Counted from the first letter of the stretch, positions 36,767-45,969 are shown. The stretch is 64,000 nucleotides of DNA from Tannerella serpentiformis (GCF_003033925.1 NZ_CP028365.1:1674001-1738000); one strand, 5' to 3'. Numbers and translations are program-made. The notes: generated from the sequence alone by a model not told the origin.

Positions 36767-37975
36767 ATGAGAAGTACATTCAAAATCCTGTTCTACATCA
36801 ACAGACAGAAGACAAAGACAGACGGCAAGACGGCCATCTTTTGCCGTGTCACCATCGATGGCAGAAGCACGACCATGACAACTGGCGAGGAATGTCCGCC
36901 GGCCGAATGGAACAGCAGACAGGGGACAACCGGCGAAAAGAAAATCGACCAACGCCTCGCAGTGTTCAGGGAGCTTGTGGAAAAGACCTACGCGGAAATG
37001 CTTACGAAGGACGGCGTGGTCAGCGCTGAACTGCTCAAGAATCACTTGCAGGGTGTCGCCGCCGCACCGACTACCCTTTTGACCATGAGTAGGGCGGAGC
37101 TGCAATCTGTAAAAGCATGCGTGGGTAAGTCAAGATCTGCGGGCACCTATCGAAATCACACCTATTCAGACAAGATGCTTCACGAGTGGATAGCAGACAA
37201 AGAGCGAAAGGACATGCCCATCCACGCTGTTACAGAAGACTTGTTTGAAGAGTTCCGCTTCTATCTCAAAAAGAAACGGTTTGCAGCGAAGACGGTCAAT
37301 CGCCACCTATGCTGGTTCAGCCGATTGATGTATCGTGCAGTCAGCAAAAGGATCATTCGCTATAATCCTTTTGAAGATGCCATCTATGAAAAGGAAGAGA
37401 GGAAGATTCGCTTCTTGCAAAAGAGTGATGTAGCCAAGCTCATGGCGCTGAAAGTAAACGACAGGGAAGCAGAGCAGGCTCGGCAGATGTTCATCTTCTC
37501 CTGCTTCACAGGTTTGGCCATTGCGGATATGGAACGTCTGAAATTTTCGCATATTCAAACGGCGGCAGATGGCCGGAGGTATATCCGCAAGGAACGGCAG
37601 AAGACGAAAGTGGAATTCGTCGTACCGTTACATCCGATCGTGGAGGAGATCCTTAGCAGATGTAGAGAAGAACAAACGGTGAAAGAGAAAGGTGACGGCC
37701 TTGTCTTTCCACGCGATTGCAGCCGTAGTGCGATGAATAACAAACTGAGCACTGTGGGGCTGGCGTGTGGCATCAGGCAACGACTCTCTTTCCACATGGC
37801 GCGTCACACGTTCGGGACTTTGTCGCTCAGTGCCGGCATCCCTATAGAGAGCATCGCTAAGATGATGGGACACGCCTCCATATCCAGCACTCAGATCTAT
37901 GCGCAGGTGACGGACAAAAAGATCTCAGAAGACATGGACAAGTTGATCCGGAAGCAACAAGCGGCGTCAGAGTGA
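36767..37975 (+). CDS. tyrosine recombinase, second of second tandem pair (IntB)
   Basis: 402 residues. STFKILFYINRQKTKTDGKT arm domain, a SAM-like domain, then HMARHTFGTLSLSAGIPIES and MGHASISSTQIYAQVTDK, with TGLAIADM at the first Arg position. It corresponds to the recombinase at 5924. Conserved order in two diverged pairs suggests the two enzymes act together, for example on the two ends or strands of the element. Confidence 0.9.
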   Translation: MRSTFKILFYINRQKTKTDGKTAIFCRVTIDGRSTTMTTGEECPPAEWNSRQGTTGEKKIDQRLAVFRELVEKTYAEMLTKDGVVSAELLKNHLQGVAAAPTTLLTMSRAELQSVKACVGKSRSAGTYRNHTYSDKMLHEWIADKERKDMPIHAVTEDLFEEFRFYLKKKRFAAKTVNRHLCWFSRLMYRAVSKRIIRYNPFEDAIYEKEERKIRFLQKSDVAKLMALKVNDREAEQARQMFIFSCFTGLAIADMERLKFSHIQTAADGRRYIRKERQKTKVEFVVPLHPIVEEILSRCREEQTVKEKGDGLVFPRDCSRSAMNNKLSTVGLACGIRQRLSFHMARHTFGTLSLSAGIPIESIAKMMGHASISSTQIYAQVTDKKISEDMDKLIRKQQAASE

Positions 37976-38599
37976 TCCCTGTACGGCTGTCCTAACATGC
38001 CTTTTTCCTTTCACTGATTCGATCTTACTACATGACTACAACGGAGGTGATACGGTGAAAGAAGAAGGGTTGATGTGTAGTCAAGAAATCATGCCTTCTA
38101 TTGCAATCTCATGTTGTGCCGTTTTTTGCCCGAAAAGAATTTGTAATTAACTCTATCTTATAGGAGATTAAAAGATTGATAACATAAAAGCATAAAAGAT
38201 AGAGCTTTACTAACGCCTCCCTTTCCCCTTTCTTCCGTTTGCAATACTTCAACAAACACTTGTTCTGATAGAACAAATACATTTACCTTGGAATAAAACA
38301 AAAGGATGATGCTGCAAGTATTTGTAAATAAAAAGATACTGATAGCTCTACTCTTTCAAAGGTAACGAGTGCGGTTCTCTCATCCTCTTTGGTTTGAAAT
38401 ATTATAATACACCTTATTTCTTATTTGTAAAGATGCTGACCGCCTGATGAAAAACAATTAAAATCAAAAAATAACCATCTCTATCAAATAGCTGCTTGAA
38501 TTCTTTTTTTTATGATTTTTTGCTTTATTGTAAATAAAGCATACAGTCTTAGAGAGCAAATCAACGATGGGGTTATATATAGTCAATCAAAAAAAAGGA
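37976..38599. other. AT-rich stretch without a recognisable gene
   Basis: No ORF of note. A stretch near 38335-38400 (GATACTGATAGCTCTACTC onward) resembles 41198-41260, so both may be pieces of one old transposable element. Confidence 0.4.
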
Positions 38600-38862
38600 A
38601 TGCAAATCAATCACGTGGAAGTTAAGAGTTAGAAGAAACTCCAACTCCAGCTGACAAAAAGCGATATTGTTGAAGAATTTAAGCGTTTTATTTTATTGGC
38701 TATGTTTTGTTTGATAAAACCTCATGCTGATGAATGTCTTCCGAAGGAACTTACACAACCGCTCAATCAGATTCAAGTTCGGAGAATAGGGCGACCAAGA
38801 TGACCTGCATGATTTTCGTGCCCTCGACCCATTCTCCGAGCTTCTTATTGCGGTAATAACGA

Positions 38863-39876
38863 ACGTGAGTTCGACGTAAGAAAAAGGAGAAAAGAGGCTG
38901 AAATCAAGAGATAGTTTGTGTCTTAATGCGCTGAAAATAAAGAGTAAATTGCACAGTAATACCCGTTAATAAAACTGTAGAGATCTACTATATCGTCAGC
39001 GAATTCTTCAAAGAATATGACGCCGTAATCAAAAGTCATTCCTTGGAAGAAGGATCCCAAAGAAACGGAGGAATCGCAAATTCACCATGTCCAGAGTAGC
39101 GAGGTCATGACGATTCTTATCCTCTTCCATTTCCCCTCTTTTCGAAATCTAAAGCATTTCTATCTCTTTGTTCGAACACAAGTGAAGAAGGATTTTCCAC
39201 ATAGTGTGTCTTACAACCGCTTCGTAGAACTGCAACGAAAGGTTGGTATACCTCTTGTTTTCTTCCTTAAAATGAGAGATTTGGACAATGCACCGGTATT
39301 TCTTTTATCGATTCTACCCCCATTCGAAGCTGCCATATCAAAAGAGAAAAGTCGCATAAGACCTTCAAGAAATTTGCCAGAAAAAGTACACTGGGCTGGT
39401 TCTATGAATTCAAATTGCACTTGATCATCTATGACAAGAGAGAACTTCCCCGGCTTTCTTCTCACTCCGGACAACGTAGACGACAGAACGCCCTTGAAAA
39501 TCATAAACTTCCACAAACGAATCTTCGGCAAGCTTTTCGCAGACAGTGGCTACATCTCGAAAGATCTCTTCGAGCAACTCTTCATTGACGGAGTTCACCT
39601 TATTACACGTTTGAAGAAGAGGAAGAAGAAAGCCTTAATGCTTCAATATGATAAGATCATGCTTCGGAAAAGATCTCCGATTGAAACCGTTAATGATCAA
39701 CTAAAGAATATCTGCCAGATAGAGCTTGACCCGCCATCGATGCTTCCCGAACTTCATCATCAATCTATTATCGGCGTTGGCAGCTTTCTCCTTCTTCGAC
39801 AAAAAGCCTTCCATCAATACTGCTGAGGAGTTTGTACATCCCTCTTTCCTGTCTGTCGCTTAGGTCGAGCTTATGT
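38863..39876 (+). mobile_element. IS982-family element, 1,014 bp, with TSD
   Basis: Imperfect 18-bp inverted repeats (ACGTGAGTTCGACGTAAG at the left, complement of ACATAAGCTCGACCTAAG at the right) are flanked by the 6-bp duplication TAACGA at 38857-38862 and 39877-39882. It sits inside an IS630 transposase gene. Confidence 0.8.
38976..39826 (+). pseudogene. IS982-family transposase, frameshifted
   Basis: Recognisable pieces in order: IYYIVSEFFKEYDAVIKSH; MTILILFHFPSFRNLKHFYL (39107 frame) up to SRNLPEKVHWAGSM; then LLTPDNVDDRTPLKIINFHK, LFADSGYISKDLFEQLF and KRSPIETVNDQLKNICQIE (39431 frame). At least three frameshifts separate them, so the enzyme is not made, although the terminal repeats are still recognisable. 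Confidence 0.8.
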
Positions 39877-40710
39877 TAACGAGCATTATCGGTGATGATG
39901 TAGATGTTTTCGGCCTTTAGGATGTTTCTCCAAAGTCGCCTTGTAAAGCGCTATGGTAGAATCGACACTGAGGCTCGAACACTCATGGGCGATCACGTCC
40001 GTCACATCGTGAGCATTAAGCAATCCGTTGATGTTGATACGGTCACGGCCGCTCACCGTGGGCTGCTCTAAGGGTTTGCCTTTCCGTATCCAGGTATAAG
40101 TGGAACGTGCGTCGTGAGTCGGATGCGTATCATCAACATAATATAAATATCGCCCTATTTCTTAGCATCGAAGCATGTCTTTATCATTTGGACGAAGTTC
40201 AGCGTTTGCTTCACAAGGAACCTCGGTTGTCTTCTTGTAGGTGAAGCCTATGCGATTCAACAGATGTACCATCCCGCCCGGTGTATAATCCTATCTCGAA
40301 GGTGTTCTTTACCCATAGAGTCACACGTTTTGCATCTGTATAAATATGCCTTTTAAACTCTTTACAAAGCAAGCTAATTTGTTCACTATAAAGACGTCCA
40401 GAATAGCCCCTATAGCTATCTTCCAAAAGACCGTCGATACCATCTTGATCATAGAGTTTCTTATAACGATAGACTGTCGCAACGTCTATGCCCAAGCTCT
40501 GTGCGACAAAGTCAGGACTGCAGCCCATGGCCAGCATCAAGATACAAGTAACCCGAACGTAATCCGCACGCCTACTAACATTGCGCTGAAGTTTACGAAG
40601 CTCCTCTATTTCTTGTACTGATAGTTTGATTGACATAGAGGATACAAAGATGATTCCGTTTTACCGTTTCATTTCATATTCCTTTTCCGTTTGGCTATAA
40701 GATCGCATAA

Positions 40711-40742
40711 TTTGTTTTTGTGGACGATCTCTCTTATCTTTG
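40711..40742 (+). promoter_or_regulatory. Bacteroidota-type promoter of the GlsB-like gene
   Basis: TTTG at 40711-40714 and TAtcTTTG at 40735-40742, 20 bp apart, fit the -33/-7 consensus; the start codon follows at 40767. Confidence 0.6.
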
Positions 40743-40766
40743 CCTTCAAATTTAACATTGAATTTC

Positions 40767-41021
40767 ATGGGTATTATTGCAACACTTATTATTGGAGCCA
40801 TTGCAGGATGGCTAGGGGGTACTATATATAAAGGTAGTGGATTGGGACTTGTTGGGAATATCATTATTGGCCTTCTTGGGAGTGGTCTGGGGTACTGGCT
40901 TTTAGGAAGTGTATTTAACATCTCTCTTGGTGAGGGATGGGTTGGTTCTATCTTGACAGGGGCTATTGGGGCTATTATTATATTGTTTTTGATGAATTTG
41001 ATTTTTAAGAAAAAAAAGTAA
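40767..41021 (+). CDS. GlsB/YeaQ/YmgE-family stress membrane protein
   Basis: 84 residues, glycine-rich, with three membrane segments: ATLIIGAIAGWLGGTIYKGS, LVGNIIIGLLGSGLGYWLLG and GWVGSILTGAIGAIIILFLM, then a lysine tail. Layout and length are typical of the transglycosylase-associated (GlsB/YeaQ) family, linked to general stress; the molecular role is unknown. The ATG at 40767 fits the promoter and family start; an upstream in-frame ATG at 40740 lies within the -7 element. A perfect terminator follows. Confidence 0.85.
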   Translation: MGIIATLIIGAIAGWLGGTIYKGSGLGLVGNIIIGLLGSGLGYWLLGSVFNISLGEGWVGSILTGAIGAIIILFLMNLIFKKKK

Positions 41022-41066
41022 GCAAAGAGGCGTGTTTGTGTGTATTTTTCAAGCCTTCCATCTCCT

Positions 41067-41119
41067 CCACAAAACAAAACCCCTAAGGCATATAATGCCT
41101 TAGGGGTTTTGTTTTGTGG
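41067..41119. terminator. strong bidirectional terminator
   Basis: Perfect 25-bp arms at 41067-41091 and 41095-41119 with a 3-bp loop, A-rich on the left and T-rich on the right, 46 bp after the GlsB-like stop. Confidence 0.9.
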
Positions 41120-41813
41120 TTTTAGAAGCATTAATTTCTGCTGGCAGTCCATATTTCTCTTCTTTAGTGCACGGAGTGTTTGTCAATGGGTAGATACTGA
41201 TAGCTCTACTCCCCCAAAGGGAACGAATAAGAAACGAGCGAGATTCTCCTGCTTTCATCTCTTTGAAGTAGTCATAAGACATCTCATTTCTCGCCCGTAA
41301 AGGTGTCAAATTCTCTAACAAACGTAACAGCAAAAGTTTCGGAGCCTGCAGAAACCCCGAAACGGTTACGAAGGCCCACCCCTCAATGATCAGATAGCAA
41401 ATCCTTGTCGAAATGCTATCGATGGCGAAAGGCATTTCCTCTTGCGTTCATATCGGATTTGACGAGCGCCTGACAAATGATCACTTATCAGAAAGTTTTT
41501 CCTCTCTGCAAGTTTCATAGGATACGAGAAGCAGGAATCGAGGGAGAGTGAGGTTTTCTTTGATTAAAAAGTTTGATTTGCAGGAAAGAGAGTTTTTTAG
41601 GGATAAAATGCCAAGAATCACAGAAAGCAAGTTTCGTATTACGATTGTATCCACGATATTTACGTCGAATATTTAACAGGCCAGTCGTATGAAAACCATA
41701 GATAATACTTCGCCAGACTTGTCAGGGCGCCCTTAGGAACCGCACCCCGGAGGCGTAGCAAGATAAATTGATCCGGAAGCGGAGCTTGTGATTAACGAAA
41801 AACATGATGAGAA
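41120..41813. other. intergenic region, possible old transposon piece
   Basis: No supported gene. 41198-41260 resembles 38335-38400. A 111-codon minus-strand ORF (41100-41435) starts in the terminator region and has no recognisable family. Confidence 0.35.
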
Positions 41814-42176
41814 ATGAAGACGAAGTTCATTTTATGGATTAGCGCACTCTTTCTGTTATTGTGGATGGGAGCAGGATGCGAAAAGGAGAGAAAAATATGT
41901 TGTTCATGCGAATGTGAAGAAGAAAAGATTCCAATCGTAACGCTCAGGGATGAAACGGCCCATATCAGAATTTCGGAAGATGATATCACTATAGTATTAG
42001 ATGATAAGGAGATTATTCCTGAACATTACCTCATCCCGCGAGGTTGTCATATTCCGGAGAGGTACAGGAAAGATGGAATATCTATTGTTATAAGCGGAGA
42101 GGTTTTCGATTGCAGTGAATACATTAAGCCGGAAATAAAACGGGCCCGGCTTACTTTGTTAAATTGTCAACCATAA
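41814..42176 (+). CDS. potempin-like lipoprotein
   Basis: 120 residues with a lipoprotein signal (FILWISALFLLLWMGAGC, lipid Cys at residue 22). The mature part begins EKERKICCSCECEEEK, then IPIVTLRDETAHIRISEDDI and GISIVISGEVFDCSEYIKPE, a small, probably all-beta domain. In T. forsythia each KLIKK protease gene is next to a potempin, a lipoprotein that inhibits that protease. This gene is 13 bp before a decayed mirolysin-like gene, so I infer a potempin, perhaps of the PotC kind. No sequence comparison could be run. Intact although its partner is dead. Confidence 0.55.
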   Translation: MKTKFILWISALFLLLWMGAGCEKERKICCSCECEEEKIPIVTLRDETAHIRISEDDITIVLDDKEIIPEHYLIPRGCHIPERYRKDGISIVISGEVFDCSEYIKPEIKRARLTLLNCQP

Positions 42177-42189
42177 AAAGAAACGATTG

Positions 42190-43296
42190 TAAAAAACAAT
42201 AATCTTCATATCTGCGTTAGCACTATGGGTTAGTGGCTATTCGCAACGAACATGTGGTTCCGAGCTGAATATGGAATATATTCGTCAGACTGATCCCGTG
42301 AAATACAGAAGAATAATCGCTTAGGAGAGCGCAGTACAACAAAATCTGCGCAGTTCAATGAAATACTCCTCTGTCAACAAAATTATCATCCCTGTCGTTG
42401 TGCATGTGGTATATAGTAGCACACCACAGGATATCAGCAATGCTCAGATTCATTCTCAAATACAGGTGCTGAATGAAGATTTTCAAAGAAAGAACGCAGA
42501 CAAGGAGAATACGCCACCAGCATTTTCAAATGTTGCTGGAAGCGCAAATATTGAATTCAGATTAGCTAAAGTAGACCCCAATGGAAATCCTACAGATGGT
42601 ATAATATGAACCCGAACTTCGGTGGCAGTTTTCACCCCAAAAGCCAACAATGTGAAATTCATCAGTACAGATGGATCTAATGCTTGGAATACAAGATATT
42701 ACTTGAATATTTGGGTGTGTAATCTAAAAGATGATCTCTAGGATATGCTCAATTCCCGTTCGAATTTAAAACGAGGCCCAACACTGATTGTGTGGTAATT
42801 GATTACAAATATTTCGGAAGGGATGACAGCCCCATGTCTCCTTATAATAAAGGTAGGACTACAACGCATGAAGTAGGACACTGGTTAGACTTACGCCATA
42901 TTTGGGGTGATAAAAAGGGTAGTTTCGGTACCGATTATGTTTCAGATACGTCTGATCAAGAAGAAAAAACTTTGGGTACCGCCTCATTCCCAAAAACTGA
43001 TCATTGCATCCAAGTTTCACCTGGAGTTATGTTCATGAATTACATGGACTATACAGATGATGCATGCCTGAATTTGTTTACAAAGGGGCAAGTAGAGCGT
43101 ATGTTGGCATTATTCAAATCTCAGAATGGTATCAGAAAAGAAATGTTGTTATATGCCGATGCGCTGACAGCCCCTACTCCCCCTCTCCATCTCTGGACCC
43201 ACCGTTGTCTACAATCAGAGTGTGTACACCATCAAGTCTTCCGTTAGGAGCATCTGTGAAAATCCACATATTACAAAAAGCTGATGAAGCAAGATT
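42190..43296 (+). pseudogene. mirolysin-like M43 metalloprotease, decayed
   Basis: Reading from the lost start (TAA at 42190 where ATG would be) gives a signal-like IIFISALALWVSGYSQ, then CGSELNMEYIRQTDPVKYRR, a stop at 42322, VNKIIIPVVVHVVYSS, a second stop at 42607, a frameshift near 42740, and the catalytic HEVGHWLDLRHIWGD with Met-turn MNYMDYTDDACLNLFTKGQ. These are hallmarks of pappalysin-type M43 proteases such as mirolysin. The frame shifts again near 43190 into ISGPTVVYNQSVYTI, the start of the domain seen in the 2991-3904 fragment, then ends; the T9SS tail is missing. Confidence 0.8.
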
Positions 43297-43499
43297 TTTA
43301 TAAGCATATCACCATTCGAAATGTAAAAAACACATGAAAAGACAACGGAGATTGTAAGGGACAAAGAAGAGTAGAACTCTTGACTTTTTGTCTTAATGGC
43401 TGAAATCAAAGATATATGGCGATATAAGCTAAGCCTATGATTTATTCTATTCCATTTGGTTTGTAATTAAACACCCGGTACAGTCTTTTCCTATTCACC

Positions 43500-43940
43500 G
43501 CGGTTTACTGCGTAAGCGCCTGATAGATAGTTTTCTCTGTCGACGTTGGTAGGCCAATTTACATAGGTCAGCACCACGCACCTGCAAACTAAGATCAATC
43601 TCCGTTCAGAACATGTCGTTCGGACTTTCTGTCAGCTCCTCCACTGTATCCCCCGTTCTTCTTTCTCTTTTGGCCGGCTTATTTCGAAGAAGAGATTCAG
43701 TGCACCTGCGAAATAGGCGTTGAAAGCGTTCGAGGCGTAAACCTCCAACTTACAGAGCATGACACCGGCCGTTTTGTCCACCGTGATCACCTTAAAAGGC
43801 TTCCCCAGCAAGCGTGCACGCACGAAGTCGGACTTCGTTTTCGCGCCTGATTTTCGGAAGAGATCGATGGCTTTTTGTTGGTCTTCAGAAGCCGGCGGTC
43901 GGACGTGCCAATTGTCCCAGCGCGAACTGTTGTCTTTCAT
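43500..43940 (-). pseudogene. fused mobA/mobB remnant
   Basis: The first 55 codons match MobA (DNWHVRPPASEDQQKAIDLF then GAKTKSDFVRARLLGKPFKV). Near 43780 the sequence jumps to the end of MobB (NAFNAYFAGALNLFF, compare 25300-25360) and runs on in several frames to about 43500. A deletion has removed everything between. Confidence 0.75.
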
Positions 43941-43969
43941 TTCGATTTGAGGTTTTTAGGTGGCGACTT

Positions 43970-44060
43970 TGGAGCTGAACCGCCGCGGAGGCCGCTCCGG
44001 GGGCAAGGCGTTTTGTAGCACAAAACGGTTTTTGTGTCACAAAAACACACCTTGCCAGGC
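43970..44060. other. oriT-like palindrome block, copy 2
   Basis: Outer arms at 44002-44008 and 44050-44056; inner dyads TTTTGTAGCACAAAA (44011-44025, one mismatch) and TTTTTGTGTCACAAAAA (44029-44045, perfect arms). It lies between the mobA remnant and a DUF3408 gene, as copy 1 does. Confidence 0.5.
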
Positions 44061-44149
44061 CCCAGAATAGAAGGTGCCCGTACCCTGAACACTTGCACTC
44101 AATACATGCAAGTGTTCGGGAGGGCATTGCACGCTAAGCGTGCATGTGT

Positions 44150-44749
44150 TCAGAGCTTCCGCCATTGTTCGATGCTGTCCTTGTACCCGTCGAGATGCTC
44201 CCGAAGCACACGCTCGACATAGCCCGAGATGCTGGCGCCTCGCAGGCCGATTCGGCGGACAACGAAGTCTAGCCTTTGCTGAGTCTCGTCAGAGACGTAG
44301 ACCGCCTTGCGGTGACTGATGCGTACGGGTTGGAGGTACGTGTCTCGAAATGCGGCCAAATCCTCCTTGTGGCTCTTGGCCTTTCGAGGAGCCGCAGCAG
44401 GTGGAGAGGGTGGAGCGGAGAGAACGGGCGCAACAACTTCCGCCGGAGGAGGATCAAGCGTGCTTCTTGTCGCCTCAATCTCTACAGGCGGATCAAAGAA
44501 GGGCGACTCTTCTACTGTGTGACGTTTGACGCCATAGTCGCCCAGTTTTTTCAGTTTGGCGGTCAAGACGGCCTGCCGTTGTTCTGCTGTCATCTTACCG
44601 CCTGCGGGCGGATCAAAGAATAGCGATTCTTCCGCCTTGGCCTCTGCCTCCACTTCCGCCTTGCGCTTGGTTTCGGCATTGCCACCCATGCCGCCCATCG
44701 CTTCCTGTTTAGCGGCTAATCTGGCGCGCCGTAGTTCTTCTATCGTCAT
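44150..44749 (-). CDS. DUF3408 protein, near-duplicate of the gene at 4335
   Basis: 199 residues. Same N-terminus (TIEELRRARLAAKQEAMGGM), same doubled motif (EESLFFDPPAGGK and EESPFFDPPVEIE) and nearly identical C-terminal domain as the gene at 4335; the Pro/Ala-rich linker differs most. Duplication of the HTH-HTH-DUF3408-oriT block is evident over about 1.2 kb. Probably intact, but the surrounding element is decayed. Hairpin at 44087-44117 after the stop as in copy 1. Confidence 0.75.
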   Translation of the reverse strand: MTIEELRRARLAAKQEAMGGMGGNAETKRKAEVEAEAKAEESLFFDPPAGGKMTAEQRQAVLTAKLKKLGDYGVKRHTVEESPFFDPPVEIEATRSTLDPPPAEVVAPVLSAPPSPPAAAPRKAKSHKEDLAAFRDTYLQPVRISHRKAVYVSDETQQRLDFVVRRIGLRGASISGYVERVLREHLDGYKDSIEQWRKL

Positions 44750-45055
44750 ACCGAAGGCTTTTGAATGGGGTTATAATGTCGGTCGAGCATCGCTTGCAGG
44801 TCGCTCTGTTTACAAGAGGATCTTGCCGCCGATTTTGTAGAAGGCCAAGAGGCCGCGGCTGCGATACTCCTGTAGCGTGCGGGTGCTGAGCTTGAGCCGC
44901 TCGCAGACCTCCTCGCCGGTGAGGTAAACTTCCCCAGCGAGTGTGGGTCGGGCCGAGGCGCAATAGCGCTCCAGCTTCTTCAATACGCCCTCCATGAGCT
45001 GGACAAACAGCTGCATTTGAGGGCTTTCTTCCGTAATGATTGCATGCTCTGCCAT
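44746..45055 (-). pseudogene. HTH_17 protein, frameshifted copy of the gene at 4928
   Basis: The first 80 residues match the copy at 4928 (VYLTGEEVCERLKLSTRTLQ then YKIGGKIL), but an extra base near 44813 (ACAAGAGG against GTAGAGG) brings an early stop at 44810; the last 20 codons remain in another frame up to 44746. The HTH itself is complete, so a shortened product may still bind DNA. Confidence 0.65.
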
Positions 45056-45058
45056 CGT

Positions 45059-45328
45059 TCATTCAGCTTTTGAATTCAGTAATTCGGCGATGTCGCCGGC
45101 TTTGTAATAACACTTATGCCCGACCATGGAGAAGGGGATTTTGCCCGTATCTCTCAAGGTCTGCAGGGTGCGAGGGCTGATGCTCAGCCGGCGGCATACG
45201 GCGTCGTTGTCGAGCCATTCGTCGGTCTCGGGCGGGTTGCCAATGAGCCGCTCGAGGCGGTAGATAAAGTCGGCAAAGGCGGAGCGATGTCGCTCCCAAG
45301 CCTTACCGTCTACAAGGATGATCTGCAT
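45059..45328 (-). CDS. HTH_17 protein, copy of the gene at 5240
   Basis: 89 residues, differing from the gene at 5240 at only a few positions (for example IYRLERLIGNPPETDEWL). The helix-turn-helix LDNDAVCRRLSISPRTLQTL is intact. Upstream it is followed by array F, whereas its twin has the unrelated array A at the same place. Confidence 0.75.
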   Translation of the reverse strand: MQIILVDGKAWERHRSAFADFIYRLERLIGNPPETDEWLDNDAVCRRLSISPRTLQTLRDTGKIPFSMVGHKCYYKAGDIAELLNSKAE

Positions 45329-45366
45329 GGTGTTTTTGGGTTATGAGGTTGTATAATGTGATTGGA

Positions 45367-45505
45367 GCAACCAGAGTTGCCAGCTCACCTTCGATCCAGC
45401 GGACCGGCAACCAGAGTTGCCAGCGTCACTTTCGATCCAGCGGCCTCGGCAATCGAGTTGCCAGCAAACTTTTGAGCCAGCGGACCGGCAACCAGAGTTG
45501 CCAGC
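45367..45505. repeat. tandem array F, about 40-bp period
   Basis: GCAAC-N4-GTTGC dyads begin at 45367, 45407, 45449 and 45488 (steps 40, 42, 39). Intervals are variants of one sequence (CAGCGTCACTTTCGATCCAG). The array lies between the HTH gene and a recombinase remnant. Confidence 0.85.
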
Positions 45506-45517
45506 GTCACTTTTTCT

Positions 45518-45716
45518 CTAGCGTCCTCTTCCTCGGCGGACAAACTCGCAAGGCACGGCGCAGCCTCTGCGTCTGCTCGCTGCCCATCAGCGGACGAAGC
45601 TCTTATAGCTGTCTCTGTAGCCTCTTACCGAAGACGGACTGAGCGTCTTGCCCTTCTGCGCCTCCTTCTCTCGGCAAAGGGCCAGGTAGATGTCTGCGAA
45701 CCTCTGCCGACAGTGC
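45518..45716 (-). pseudogene. recombinase IntB remnant with internal deletion
   Basis: About 80 bp match the end of the recombinase at 5939-6020 and the next 115 bp match its middle (6762-6880). The joint falls on GCGGACG, present at both parental sites, so the roughly 750-bp deletion arose at a 7-bp microhomology. Confidence 0.8.
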
Positions 45717-45744
45717 ACCCACGCCGAAACGCTTCAGCGCCAAA

Positions 45745-45969
45745 ATGAAGCGAGGGACACTGGAGGCTTACAAGCAAACCTTCCTTGTTCCTGTCAAGCT
45801 GACAGATCGTCGGGCGGTCTATTTGAGTAGAGACACACAGGAGCGCGCCGACTTCGTTGTCCGTCGTTTGGGCGATCGGGGTGCCAACCTCTCGAGCTTC
45901 GTGGAGCACATCGTGCGCGCCCATTTGGAAGACTACGCCGAGGAGATCGAGGAGTGGCGGAAGCTGTAA
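45745..45969 (+). pseudogene. DUF3408 C-terminal fragment
   Basis: 74 codons: LEAYKQTFLVPVKLTDRRAV, YLSRDTQERADFVVRRLG then LSSFVEHIVRAHLEDYAEEI and EEWRKL at the end. This is the C-terminal DUF3408 domain, in the opposite direction to the gene at 44150 and with diverged sequence, so it comes from another element. The N-terminal half is missing. Confidence 0.65.

Larger units (their letters stand above)
38600..40636 (-). pseudogene. IS630-family transposase interrupted by an IS982 element
   Basis: The N-terminal part (40636 downward) has the IS630 HTH (FVAQSLGIDVATVYRYKKLY). It continues in other frames with HRIGFTYKKTTEVPCEANAE, WIRKGKPLEQPTVSGRDR and IYIITDNAR, then is cut at 39877. After the IS982 copy it resumes at about 38862 with YYRNKKLGEWVEGTKIMQV and SPNLNLIERLCKFLRKT. 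Several frameshifts besides the insertion make it dead. The exact 3' end is uncertain. Confidence 0.75.
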
